In this document: positions 23,366 to 32,268 of the stretch, piece after piece
Numbering within the stretch: the stretch's first letter is position 1
Layout: the number at the start of each line of letters is the position of its first letter
Source: Planctomycetaceae bacterium
GTDB lineage: Bacteria > Planctomycetota > Planctomycetia > Planctomycetales > Planctomycetaceae
Direction: 5' to 3'
Assembly: GCA_020426505.1 (NCBI GenBank)
Contig: JAGQPX010000172.1
Span: 1-36,441 of the forward strand
DNA length: 36,441 nucleotides
Notes under the pieces: generated by a model
What the model saw: only the letters and a program-made list of their open reading frames with translations
Told to the model about the DNA's origin: nothing
Database searches by the model: none
Translations under genes and position numbers: made by a program

Positions 23366-24667
23366 TCAAGTGCCCGGCAGGATCGATCGGACGAGTTCGA
23401 TGGACGCCCAGACGGCGAGCGAGAATGTCAGCAACATGACAAGATTCTCGCAGATATTGTTCCGATACTCTCTGCCGATGAAACGTTCGCTTGCAGTGAT
23501 TCGCCAAAGACCGCCGGCAAGAATGGGGACCAGTGGCACCTGAAGACCGTTGCCGATGACGGTCAGCGTCACGAAGCCGGGCATCCCGGGCAGAGTCCAG
23601 ACGAGAGGCGAGATCAGTGCCCAAAGCGCGACACTGCGATAGACCGTTGATGAAGTCGCGTCTGCTCTGGCGGTTGTCACATCTCCTCGCCAGTGGCGGA
23701 CACTTTGATCCGCGATGAGCGACAGCACCATGGAAATCCCGACATACGAAGTGAAGACGGCCGAGAACACGCCGATCAGCAGAAGTCGCTCGCCCCAAGG
23801 GCCCAGGACCTCGCCCAACACGAGCACCAGTCCATCCAGGTTGCTGACGGAACGATCGGTGCCGTGAATCACCTCCGCACCGAGTGTCCAGACGGCGAGA
23901 TTCAACAGAATCATGATCAGCACACCGAGCAGGAGGTCGAAGGTCTGCACGCGGCGATACGCAGGTCCGCGCCAGCCCTTCAATTCCATGAAGTAGGGAT
24001 ATGCGAGATTCATCATCGAGCCGCCCAGCGCGCCGATCATGCTGACGGCGACGAGACTCGCGCCGAATGCCCCGACCTTCTCCGGCAATGAGAATGCGAA
24101 CACCCCCTGAAGAATCCCGGCCGGATCGGGTCCCGCCCAGATCGCGGAGCCGATCAGCGCGACTGACAGCACAGCGAGGATGATTTTGAAGACTGTCTCG
24201 ATTCGGCGGTAGACAGGCCGGAAGACGAGCCCCAAGGCGGCGACGACCCACACCAGCGACCACTGCCACGTCGCACCGCGACCGGTGAGCTTGGCGCATG
24301 CTTCGCCGCATCCGACCAGCATGAATGCGCCATACACATGTGCCATCACGACAGAAGCGACAATGAGAAACGGAGCGAACCACGGGTGCAGACGAACAAG
24401 TCCGTCGACAACCGTCTCTCCGTTGGGGTTGCAGAGTTGGTACTTGGCAATCAGCGAGACAAACACAAACCTGACGATCGCCGCAAGCACGAGCACCCAC
24501 ATCAGGGCATATCCATAATTCCCTCCGGCGACGCTCGAATCCACGATGTCACCGGCGCCCAGCCATGTAAGCACGACGACAATGCCAGGGCCGAGGGACT
24601 TCAGGTACTCCAGAAACGTGCCGGGGATGGCGGTCTGACTGGCCGAATCCTTCTCTCTGTTTTGCAT
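23366..24667 (-). CDS. Nramp-related membrane transporter, second copy
   Basis: Polytopic protein of 433 residues with about 11 hydrophobic helices, in the Nramp-like fold family. The first helix reads GPGIVVVLTWLGAGDIVDSS, so the canonical DPGN is replaced by GAGD (37-40). The sixth-helix region reads MIGALGGSMMNLAYPYFMELKGW and lacks MPH. A tract around 90-105 (RLHPWFAPFLIVASVV) begins the third helix. It lacks the long hydrophilic insert of the transporter at 3424-5127, so the two are distant relatives, not a recent duplication. The ATG at 24667 has a GGAGGG ribosome-binding site close upstream. It is divergent from the PSD1 gene at 24881 and convergent with the dehydratase. Substrate unknown; classical manganese transport should not be assumed. 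Confidence 0.8.
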   Translation of the reverse strand: MQNREKDSASQTAIPGTFLEYLKSLGPGIVVVLTWLGAGDIVDSSVAGGNYGYALMWVLVLAAIVRFVFVSLIAKYQLCNPNGETVVDGLVRLHPWFAPFLIVASVVMAHVYGAFMLVGCGEACAKLTGRGATWQWSLVWVVAALGLVFRPVYRRIETVFKIILAVLSVALIGSAIWAGPDPAGILQGVFAFSLPEKVGAFGASLVAVSMIGALGGSMMNLAYPYFMELKGWRGPAYRRVQTFDLLLGVLIMILLNLAVWTLGAEVIHGTDRSVSNLDGLVLVLGEVLGPWGERLLLIGVFSAVFTSYVGISMVLSLIADQSVRHWRGDVTTARADATSSTVYRSVALWALISPLVWTLPGMPGFVTLTVIGNGLQVPLVPILAGGLWRITASERFIGREYRNNICENLVMLLTFSLAVWASIELVRSILPGT

Positions 24668-24776
24668 GATCCCTCCGCGATCTCAGTTGACATCGATCGT
24701 CGCTTCATCGATCTGAGAGCATGCCGAGCGTCTCCCGCTCAATCAAGTCAAAGTGCAACTCATTTGATCCAAAGTC

Positions 24777-24799
24777 ACAGATGAGATGTTATCATCTGT
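24777..24799. promoter_or_regulatory. Perfect dyad in the divergent region, candidate operator
   Basis: ACAGATGA (24777-24784) and TCATCTGT (24792-24799) form a perfect 8-bp dyad with a 7-nt spacer. It lies in the 213-bp gap between the divergent transporter (start 24667) and PSD1 (start 24881). This is the arrangement expected for a dimeric repressor site serving one or both genes. No regulator gene is visible in the window. Confidence 0.4.
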
Positions 24800-24880
24800 T
24801 CGATAACGAGCCCTCGACTGGTTCCCAAAGCTGGTTCGCCCATGAACGGCTGACGCCTGAGAATGAGGATTTGACACTTG

Positions 24881-27800
24881 ATGCGATCACTCCCTGTTGC
24901 GAACTCTTGTCTGTACGCCCTCATCCTCCTGCTGGCATCGCGCGCGACGATTGCTGCAGATCGGCCTGTGCGATTCAACCGGGATGTCCGCCCGCTCCTG
25001 ACCGACAAGTGCTTTGCTTGTCACGGTCCGGATGCTGAAACCGTCGAGGGAGACCTGCGGCTGGACCTTCCGGAGTCGGTCACCCGCGAAGGGGGAGTGA
25101 TCATCCCGGGCGACGCGGAGGCGAGCGAATTCGTCAAGAGGATCTTCTCGGACAACGCCGACGAGGTGATGCCCCCTGCGGAGACGCACAAGCCCTTGAG
25201 CCGCGATGAGCGGGAAATGCTTCACCGTTGGGTCGCCGAGGGGGCCGATTATGAATCGCATTGGGCGTACACTCCGCTGCAACGTCCGGCCCTTCCCGAG
25301 TTGACCGATGCGACCCAAGCCACTCACCCAATCGATCAATTCATCGAATCACGATTGAGCGACGAACAGGTTGAACCTGTCTCGGAAACGGATCGGATAA
25401 CACTTATTCGACGGCTCTCGTTCGATCTGACAGGCCTCCCACCAACGCCGTCAGAGGTGGAGGCGTTCGTCAACAACACATCGGACGATGCCTTTGCGAA
25501 TCTCGTCGACCGGCTGCTGGCATCACCCCGTTACGGAGAGCGGATGGCCATCTACTGGCTTGATCTGGTGCGCTACGCGGACACCGTTGGCTATCACGGC
25601 GATCAGGATATCTCGCAGTCCCCCTACCGTGACTATGTGATCGACTCGTTCAATGCCAACACACCATATGACCAATTCGTCCGTGAGCAGTTGGCCGGTG
25701 ATCTGCTCCCCGATGCGACCCTGACGCAACTGGTCGCCTCCGGTTACAACCGCCTCAATCAAACGACTGAAGAAGGCGGTGCACAGGATAAGGAGTATCT
25801 GTCGATCTACTTCGCGGACCGTGTGCGGAATGTCTCACAAGTGTTCATGGGGGCGACGATGGGATGCGCCCAATGTCATGACCACAAGTATGACCCCTAC
25901 ACGATGCGGGATTTCTATTCGCTGGGGGCGTTCTTCGCAGACCTCGACGAACGGGGCAAGTACTCTGGACGAGGACGTCCTCCGACGATCCGGGTGCCAA
26001 ACACACAACTGCAACAGCGACTCACAAGACTCGATCATCAGATCGCCGAGTTGAAGTCTCAAATCGAGCCGCTCCGTCAACAGCTCTTGATTGATCAGGA
26101 CCAATGGGAAGCCGCGGCTCTGGCAAAAGTCGATGACAACTCAGAGATCGAGACTGCCTGGATCGACGATCGTCAGGACACGGGAGGGGAATCCAACGGC
26201 GCATGGGACTTTGTCACCGCCGAGCAGGGGCCGGTCCATCTTGGTGAGAAGTCGCGAAGGCAGACGTCGAGCGGACTCGTTCAGCACTTCTTCATCGGCG
26301 CGAAGCAGCAAGTCACGATCTCACCGGGACTTCACTTCTACTTCTGGGTCTACCTCGATCCGCAGAATCCTCCGTCCGCGATGATGCTCCAGTTGAACGA
26401 CGGCTCGTGGGAGCATCGGGCCGTTTGGGGAAGTGATGACATCGAGTTCGGTCGTCGGGATGAGAGTTGGGCGGGTTACCACCGCGTTGGAGATCTTCCG
26501 GAAACCGGTGAGTGGGTGCGTCTGGAGGTCGATCCACTCGAACTGGGAATCCAATCCGATGGCAGCGTCAACGGCATGGCGTTCACGCAATTTGGCGGAC
26601 TGGCCTATTGGGATCAGGCGGGATGGATCACGCCGACGATCCCGATGAACGTTGCCGATGCCCTGAGAGTCGCAGCTGAACAACGAAACAAGGAACAGGC
26701 GAAGGTCGTCAGCGAGCATTATCTGGCGACCGCAGAGCCGATGATCGCTCTCAAGCAGAAGATCGCTGACGTCGAAGCCGAGCGAAGCGAAGCGGAGGCG
26801 TCTGCACTCACGACGGTCGTCAGCAAGGCGGTCGAGCCTCGCGAGATTCGCATCCTCCCGCGAGGGAACTGGATGGACGACTCGGGCGAGATTGTCACAC
26901 CAGCCATCCCCGCCTTTTTGGGCGACCTGAACACGGGCGATCGCCGGGCGACGCGGCTCGATCTGGCGAACTGGCTGTGTGAATCGGATAACCCGCTCAC
27001 CGCTCGCGTGATGGCGAACCGGATCTGGAGCCTGTTGTTCGGACGAGGCATCTGTCAATCAGTCGATGATTTTGGTGGGCAGGGCACATTCCCATCTCAC
27101 CCCGACCTGCTCGACTGGCTGGCGGTCGAGTTTGTGGAGTCCGGATGGAACATCAAGCATCTCATTCGCACAATCGTGAGGAGCGACGCGTATCAGCGAT
27201 CGTCACGACCAACACCCGAACTGCGGACTGCGGATCCTTACAATAATCTGTTTGCGAGACAGGGACGTTTCCGGCTGGATGCGGAGATGGTCCGGGATGT
27301 CGCCTTGCTGACGAGCGGACTCCTCGTCGAGAAAGTCGGCGGGGAAAGTGTCAAACCGTATCAACCCGCGGGTTACTACGTTCAGCTCAACTTCCCGAGA
27401 CGGGAGTACGCTGCCGATAAGGGGGACGATCAATACCGACGCGGCGTTTATACCCACTGGCAGCGGACGTTCCTGCATCCGATGTTGAAGGCCTTTGACG
27501 CCCCCAGCCGCGAGGAGTGCACGGCTGTCCGATCACGATCCAATACACCTCTCCAGGCACTCACGTTGTTGAACGATCCGACATTCGTCGAAGCTGCGCG
27601 CGTCCTCGCTGCCCGCATCATACGTGAGGGAGGTGATGGTCCGGACACTCAGGTCGACTGGGCTTATCGAACGGCTGTCTCCCGCTCTCCGGCGACAGCA
27701 GTCAGCGACGAACTCAAGAGTTTGTACGAACATCACCTGGAGCATTACAGCCATCATCCGGCTGAGGCGAAGCAACTGATTGCCGAAGGAAACACTCCGG

Positions 27801-27892
27801 TCGCCGAGGACCTTGATGCCGTCGAACTCGCCGCATGGACCAGCGTCGCCCGCGTGATCCTGAACCTGCACGAAACCATCACCCGCTACTGA
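24881..27892 (+). CDS. PSD1-type protein: planctomycete cytochrome C domain, DUF1549, DUF1553
   Basis: Exported protein of 1003 residues. The ATG at 24881 follows GAGGA about 10 nt upstream; a Sec signal ends near residue 26 (CLYALILLLASRATIAA). The planctomycete cytochrome C domain carries CFACHG (heme-type CxxCH at 44-48) and ends near 125. DUF1549 spans about 148-355, with SFDLTGLPPTPSEV and a second CxxCH in MGCAQCHDHKYDP (329-333). A central region contains a coiled coil (about 375-410), then a LamG-like beta domain (about 435-585) and a second coiled coil (about 590-645). DUF1553 spans about 690-960, with ARVMANRIWSLLFGRG and SNTPLQALTLLNDP. The DUF1501 gene follows after 28 bp and is very likely co-transcribed. 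The biochemical role is unknown. Confidence 0.94.
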   Translation: MRSLPVANSCLYALILLLASRATIAADRPVRFNRDVRPLLTDKCFACHGPDAETVEGDLRLDLPESVTREGGVIIPGDAEASEFVKRIFSDNADEVMPPAETHKPLSRDEREMLHRWVAEGADYESHWAYTPLQRPALPELTDATQATHPIDQFIESRLSDEQVEPVSETDRITLIRRLSFDLTGLPPTPSEVEAFVNNTSDDAFANLVDRLLASPRYGERMAIYWLDLVRYADTVGYHGDQDISQSPYRDYVIDSFNANTPYDQFVREQLAGDLLPDATLTQLVASGYNRLNQTTEEGGAQDKEYLSIYFADRVRNVSQVFMGATMGCAQCHDHKYDPYTMRDFYSLGAFFADLDERGKYSGRGRPPTIRVPNTQLQQRLTRLDHQIAELKSQIEPLRQQLLIDQDQWEAAALAKVDDNSEIETAWIDDRQDTGGESNGAWDFVTAEQGPVHLGEKSRRQTSSGLVQHFFIGAKQQVTISPGLHFYFWVYLDPQNPPSAMMLQLNDGSWEHRAVWGSDDIEFGRRDESWAGYHRVGDLPETGEWVRLEVDPLELGIQSDGSVNGMAFTQFGGLAYWDQAGWITPTIPMNVADALRVAAEQRNKEQAKVVSEHYLATAEPMIALKQKIADVEAERSEAEASALTTVVSKAVEPREIRILPRGNWMDDSGEIVTPAIPAFLGDLNTGDRRATRLDLANWLCESDNPLTARVMANRIWSLLFGRGICQSVDDFGGQGTFPSHPDLLDWLAVEFVESGWNIKHLIRTIVRSDAYQRSSRPTPELRTADPYNNLFARQGRFRLDAEMVRDVALLTSGLLVEKVGGESVKPYQPAGYYVQLNFPRREYAADKGDDQYRRGVYTHWQRTFLHPMLKAFDAPSREECTAVRSRSNTPLQALTLLNDPTFVEAARVLAARIIREGGDGPDTQVDWAYRTAVSRSPATAVSDELKSLYEHHLEHYSHHPAEAKQLIAEGNTPVAEDLDAVELAAWTSVARVILNLHETITRY

Positions 27893-27920
27893 CCAAATCA
27901 ACACTCGATCGTTGAGCACC

Positions 27921-29327
27921 ATGACCTTCTCAAACAATTTGAACCCACCCGTTGAATCGCAGCTCGCGCGTCGGACGTTCCTGCGTCGGACTGGAGTCGG
28001 CTCAATCGCGCTGGCATCACTGCTGAAAACCGCATGTGCCAATGACGAATCTCAGACGCACCATCCACCGCGAATAAAGCGCGTCATTCATCTCTGCATG
28101 GCTGGTGGACCTAGTCATCTGGAGACCCTCGACTACAAGCCCGAGTTGGCGAAACATGACGGCCAGCCGATGCCGGAGTCGCTGACCAAGGGCCAGCCGA
28201 TCGCCCAACTGCAAGGCAAAGCCCTCAAGGTGTTGGGACCGCAGCACGAGTTCGCCCGGTATGGAGCAAGCGGCTTGCCGATGTCCACGGTCTTTCCGCG
28301 CACGGCTGTCCACGCGGATGACATGTGCATTATCAAGTCGATGCACACCGAGCAAATCAATCACGACCCGGCTCACACCTACTTCAACACGGGCACCGCC
28401 ATCAGCGGTCGACCATCGATGGGCGCATGGGTGCTGTACGGACTGGGAGCCGAGACGGAGGAACTTCCGGGCTTCATCGTGCTGACGAGTGAAGGGGGCG
28501 GGCAGAGTCAGCCGATCAGCTCTCGCCAGTGGCATTCCGGCTTTCTTCCCAGCCGTTTTCAGGGAGTCCAGATGCACTCGACCGGCAGCCCGGTCCACTA
28601 TGTCGAGAGCCCCTCAGGAGTGACTCGCGAACAACAGCGGGAAGTCATCGACGCTGTCTCCCGCATCAACTCGTTACGCAACAGCGAACTGGACGATCCG
28701 GAGATCATCACCCGGATCAACTCCTACGAGATGGCGTTTCGGATGCAGGCATCGATCCCGGAACTCACCGACATGTCCGGTGAGCCGAAACACATTCTCG
28801 ATCTGTACGGCTGCACGCCCGGCGATGGGTCGTTCTCCAGCAACTGCCTGCTGGCACGGCGGCTGGCCGAGCGAGGTGTCCGATTCATTCAACTCTACCA
28901 TCGCGGCTGGGATCATCATGGCGGAGTGAAGGATGGTGTCGCCACGACCGCCTCGCTCGTCGATCAGGGGACCGCTGCACTCCTCAGCGACCTCAAGCAA
29001 CGAGGCATGCTGGAAGACACTCTCATCGTTTGGGGCGGAGAGTTCGGCCGTACACCGATGGCACAAGGTTCAGGCCGCGATCATCACATCAAGGGATACT
29101 CCATCTGGCTGGCCGGTGGCGGAGTCCGGGGGGGGATGACCTACGGCGAGACGGATGACTTTGGTTACAACGCCGTTGAGAATCGCGTTCATGTCCGCGA
29201 CTTCCACGCCACGATGCTGCACTTATTCGGCATCGACCACCGCCGCTTCACCTACCGATTCCAAGGCCTCGACTTCCGCCTGACGGGCGTCGAAGAATCA
29301 AGAGTCATTGGAGAAATACTCACATGA
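27921..29327 (+). CDS. DUF1501 protein with Tat signal, partner of the preceding PSD1
   Basis: Protein of 468 residues from ATG 27921; an in-frame TTG at 27912 is possible and neither has a strong ribosome-binding site. A Tat signal is at about 18-40 (RRTFLRRTGVGSIALAS), followed by a Cys in LLKTACAND that could be a lipoprotein site, though the box is not ideal. The alkaline-phosphatase-like core starts at RVIHLCMAGGPSHLETLDYK. It includes ERGVRFIQLYHRGWDHHGG and the family hallmark WGGEFGRTPMAQGSGRDHH. It is clearly the same family as the gene at 18027-19361 but belongs to a different subgroup, judging by the low similarity outside these blocks. Translation is probably coupled to the upstream PSD1 gene in a two-gene operon. 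Confidence 0.94.
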   Translation: MTFSNNLNPPVESQLARRTFLRRTGVGSIALASLLKTACANDESQTHHPPRIKRVIHLCMAGGPSHLETLDYKPELAKHDGQPMPESLTKGQPIAQLQGKALKVLGPQHEFARYGASGLPMSTVFPRTAVHADDMCIIKSMHTEQINHDPAHTYFNTGTAISGRPSMGAWVLYGLGAETEELPGFIVLTSEGGGQSQPISSRQWHSGFLPSRFQGVQMHSTGSPVHYVESPSGVTREQQREVIDAVSRINSLRNSELDDPEIITRINSYEMAFRMQASIPELTDMSGEPKHILDLYGCTPGDGSFSSNCLLARRLAERGVRFIQLYHRGWDHHGGVKDGVATTASLVDQGTAALLSDLKQRGMLEDTLIVWGGEFGRTPMAQGSGRDHHIKGYSIWLAGGGVRGGMTYGETDDFGYNAVENRVHVRDFHATMLHLFGIDHRRFTYRFQGLDFRLTGVEESRVIGEILT

Positions 29328-29574
29328 GTCGTCTCACACTTGCACGAGATCTCGTCCGGCACGATCGAATTGGTTGACGAGTTCAACTGGGATGTCAAGG
29401 AGACAATCCCATGTGCCTGTCCCTCGCGATAGGAAGTTGGGCGGAATACAGAGAATGTGCCCGCCACGTCGTGACGGGACTTGAGTAACCGTTTGTGGTG
29501 ATCCCGCCGATAAACGTTCCCAACAGCAAGGAAGGGAATTGGGAGAATCCCCTGGAAACCAGAGGTCCCAGAAG

Positions 29575-29621
29575 TAGGGCCGGCCAGACTCGAACTGGCA
29601 ACCAACGGATTATGAGTCCAC
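29575..29621 (-). tRNA. tRNA-Met(CAT)-like 3' half, truncated
   Basis: Read on the minus strand this is the last two-thirds of a tRNA: part of the anticodon stem, a 7-nt loop CTCATAA with anticodon CAT, TCCGT as the 3' side of the anticodon stem, a 5-nt variable region, a perfect T arm (GCCAG, TTCGAGT, CTGGC), a 7-nt acceptor strand CGGCCCT and discriminator A. No CCA is encoded. The 5' part is missing: there is no D arm and no complementary AGGGCCG upstream. The anticodon stem pairs poorly, with two G-T pairs. A fragment starting at the anticodon stem and running to the tRNA end is the classic product of integrase action at a tRNA gene, so this may be an attachment-site remnant. Confidence 0.6.
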
Positions 29622-29993
29622 ACATCCGATTTCAATTCTCGATGGTGAACTACTTGACTCACAACAGCTTACGTATCGGCATGGTTTGCTTCCAGCCAAC
29701 TCCACTCTCCAGATTCTACACAGATTCAGCCAGTTTGAAATCGATTCTGTACCGAATTCAGTACCGCAGAGGAAATGAGGGCTGGTAACGGAGTCGCAGG
29801 ATCAACAAGCCGTGACCAGCTAAGTCTGTGATTGCGACGGCTTGTCATCAGTGCCCTGTTCAGTGACCTGCATTCGCTTGTTGTCACTACCCGATCACGC
29901 ATGTCGCGATTTGACAGTCAAGACACGACGGGCCCATGAACGCGAGGCACTTGTTGTCCCCGATTGTCGGTTTCCGTCTCCATCTTTCTGAGG

Positions 29994-30023
29994 CAAAGGA
30001 CCGGGGACTCGAACCCCGAGTCC
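29994..30023 (-). other. T-arm-like hairpin, possible second tRNA 3' fragment
   Basis: On the minus strand, CGGGG-TTCGAGT-CCCCG (30002-30018) is a perfect tRNA T arm with the correct 7-nt loop. It is followed by a 7-nt GTCCTTT that could be an acceptor strand and a G discriminator. However, AGGAC just before the T stem also pairs with GTCCT after it, giving one extended hairpin. The upstream sequence does not form a convincing anticodon arm. It is either an older tRNA fragment or a terminator-like hairpin. Confidence 0.35.
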
Positions 30024-30252
30024 TATACCCACAAGGCTTTGGCTGGCGGTACGTTGCGAGATGACCAAGATGACGAATCAGTGATATGTCAGTGCATGTA
30101 TGACCCAGCTCGACATCGATTGTCATCAATCGACATCGAGCTAGCCGAAGTCGTCCGAATCTGGCCGACGCTTTCGATGCCAATTCGTCGAGCCGTCATC
30201 GCTCTCCTTCACGCATCTGGAGTGAAGACGTGACAATTCCATCCTCTGACTG

Positions 30253-32268
30253 TCATTCTCCTGATGCGGCCTGGAGCAGGGCATCGTAACGCGCAACGGC
30301 TTCGGTGTTGCCGGCTGCGGAAGCCCGGTCGCGGCGACGCTGGAGTGAATCCAAATACGCTTGCTCCGCTGCCTCGGCCTGTTCTTGCTGGGCGACTTGC
30401 AGATTCGCCTCCGCCGAATTGACAGACGCAATCATCTCGTTCAGATTGGCGACGATCTCGGCCGGTGCGGAGGCGGAGGCGTCTTGAAGAACGGTCCGAG
30501 CCTCATCGTATTGGCCACTGATGAGCAATCGAGCGGCAATTTCCTTGGCGACGCGAGCCTTGACTTCATCGCTCTGGGCATCAGCCAGTGCCTGATCGAG
30601 CCAGGGACGGGCAGCCCCCCAGCGATAGTGTGGAACCGTGTACGGCCCGCTAGGACCTTGGCGAATCTCCTCCGCATGACCGCGTGCGATCAACCAGTTA
30701 ACCCGCTTGTCACCAGCAACTCCCGGCTGGTCTAAGCGTGCATCCAAATCAGCGATCCACTCGTCCAACTTGCCTTGCGTGAGGTAGCTGTAATTCAGCG
30801 TGTAGGCAATTGGAAGGCAGCAGGAGCCATCGGTTTGTTCAAGATGCCCGTCATGCAATTCGTCGGCCTGTGATGTTTGATGGGCGATGAAATGTCCAAC
30901 CCGACGACAGGCATCGCGGAAATCTCCATCAATCGAATGAATTGACCCGGCTCCCGGATTGACGGTGTGGTCGGCATGCTGGATCGCCCACAGACCAAAA
31001 ACGTCCAGAGCTTCCTCGACGGCTCCAAACCGAAAGGCCTGATACAATTCCCATGCGCCCTTGGGTTTCATGCTGGTCAGCAAATTCGGACGCACGACAA
31101 GCTCTTGGAGAAATGTCCGGCGTTGTGCCGATGACAGTGCCGATGCCGTTCCTTCCGGATCGACAAGGAATGGGTGAAGTTCACCAGATGCCTCCAAGTT
31201 GTTGAGATAATCAGCCGACATCGTGTCATTCCAAAGGGTCGCGGAGGCCTGCTTTTGAACATCTGTGTCTTCCGTCACATCCAGTCGGCCGTGACCCCAC
31301 ACGAAGTCAATCGTTGGATCAATTCGGGTGACTCGCTGAAAGGCTCCCCCTTCGCTCCAGGTGTACGTTGCCTCAAGTCCTTCCCCTGCACCTTCGACGG
31401 GAGACAAAGCGTCGGCAGGCACCACGGTTGTCTCAATGCCTGGCCCCTCCCAAAACAAGATGGCGTGTAAGGCCCCCTCGGCATCTGCTGATGCCTCGAT
31501 CGTCAGATCGACTTGAATCGGTGATGGCTCACCGGCCTGCAGGCTGACCGGATCCGCCTTGTATGACCAGTCATTGGGTGTGGCGGAGATAATCTGCTGC
31601 CCATTCACCGAAACCGTGACGGACTTCTTCACGAAATGGTCTTTGTAACTTGCGTTGACGTCGATGGGACTCACAGAAAAAGTGTAGTTTCCCGCTTGGG
31701 GAGCAGTGATGCTCCCTTCCCAGCGAACAGAAACACTTCCGGAAACAATGTGGGCAGAAGAAAAAATAAAGCCGGCAGCAAACAGGTCTTCTTTGGCCAT
31801 ATCCGCAAGTTGGCCGCCAGCATCCCGCCACTTGATCGCCTCACCGATCAGTTCCTCGAAGGGCATGCCCAACGAGTCCATCAGGTCGATCTTCGCACGC
31901 ATTTCCGCATAGCTACGACCCGTCCAATCATCTTCCCGCGCACGGACAGCTGCCTTGAGTTGCTCTTTTTTTTCGGCATCCTTGTGGAAAACACGGCGTC
32001 CAATCCGCTGCAACTTGGCTAAGACGGAGTAGTCCTGCTCGGTGTCAATGAGATCGAGCAGAACGTTGGCTGCGTGCTGCGTCGTCGGCTCATCAATGTC
32101 CAGAGGAACAACTCCGCTCTCCTGGAGTGGTTGAACGACATCGACGAACTCCTCCGGTGGGAGGCTTTGCCAGTTTCCCGGCAGTTCCTGAGCTTCCAGG
32201 GGTGTTACAGTCGCGGCCACAAGAAAAACTGCCGCAGTCGAGATGGCGAAACGAAAACATTGAGACAT
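30253..32268 (-). CDS. Exported PA14-domain protein with helical repeat C-terminus
   Basis: Protein of 671 residues from ATG 32268, which has an ideal GGAGGA ribosome-binding site 6 nt upstream. A frame upstream to 32367 exists but places polar sequence before the signal. The Sec signal is FAISTAAVFLVAATVTPLEA. A helical region covers about 30-165. A PA14-type beta domain lies at about 165-300, with VSVRWEGSITAPQAGNYTF, VTVSVNGQQII and LHAILFWEGPG; PA14 domains commonly bind carbohydrate. Residues about 360-671 are helical, with a TPR-like segment (AAARPWLDQALADAQ, ARLLISGQYDEARTVL) and a Glu/Gln/Ala coiled coil at the end. It is divergent from the giant YD-type gene across about 690 bp. A role in glycan binding at the surface is plausible but unproved. 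Confidence 0.82.
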   Translation of the reverse strand: MSQCFRFAISTAAVFLVAATVTPLEAQELPGNWQSLPPEEFVDVVQPLQESGVVPLDIDEPTTQHAANVLLDLIDTEQDYSVLAKLQRIGRRVFHKDAEKKEQLKAAVRAREDDWTGRSYAEMRAKIDLMDSLGMPFEELIGEAIKWRDAGGQLADMAKEDLFAAGFIFSSAHIVSGSVSVRWEGSITAPQAGNYTFSVSPIDVNASYKDHFVKKSVTVSVNGQQIISATPNDWSYKADPVSLQAGEPSPIQVDLTIEASADAEGALHAILFWEGPGIETTVVPADALSPVEGAGEGLEATYTWSEGGAFQRVTRIDPTIDFVWGHGRLDVTEDTDVQKQASATLWNDTMSADYLNNLEASGELHPFLVDPEGTASALSSAQRRTFLQELVVRPNLLTSMKPKGAWELYQAFRFGAVEEALDVFGLWAIQHADHTVNPGAGSIHSIDGDFRDACRRVGHFIAHQTSQADELHDGHLEQTDGSCCLPIAYTLNYSYLTQGKLDEWIADLDARLDQPGVAGDKRVNWLIARGHAEEIRQGPSGPYTVPHYRWGAARPWLDQALADAQSDEVKARVAKEIAARLLISGQYDEARTVLQDASASAPAEIVANLNEMIASVNSAEANLQVAQQEQAEAAEQAYLDSLQRRRDRASAAGNTEAVARYDALLQAASGE

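Larger units (their letters stand above)
29328..30252. other. Gene-free stretch with tRNA-derived fragments
   Basis: The 925 bp between the DUF1501 gene and the PA14 gene contain no convincing coding region. Open frames at 29252-29662 (minus) and 29495-29788 (plus) overlap the tRNA fragment and have no protein features. The stretch holds a tRNA-Met-like 3' half (29575-29621), a T-arm-like hairpin (29994-30023) and an imperfect palindrome (30107-30142). No integrase or transposase gene is visible in the window. Confidence 0.6.

Noticed and set aside
29344..29355. Perfect 12-bp palindrome ACGAGATCTCGT just after the DUF1501 stop
   Set aside because: A 12-bp palindrome without loop or T-tract is too short to support a terminator or operator by itself.
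29252..29662. 136-codon minus-strand open frame across the end of DUF1501 and the tRNA fragment
   Set aside because: It overlaps both the DUF1501 coding end and the tRNA-like segment, and has no recognisable features.
30107..30142. Imperfect 36-bp palindrome (outer arms 7 bp, inner arms 6 bp, 3x3 internal mismatch) as a regulatory site
   Set aside because: It is about 110 bp behind the stop of the PA14 gene and not near a start codon; the arms are short and may be chance or a weak terminator.
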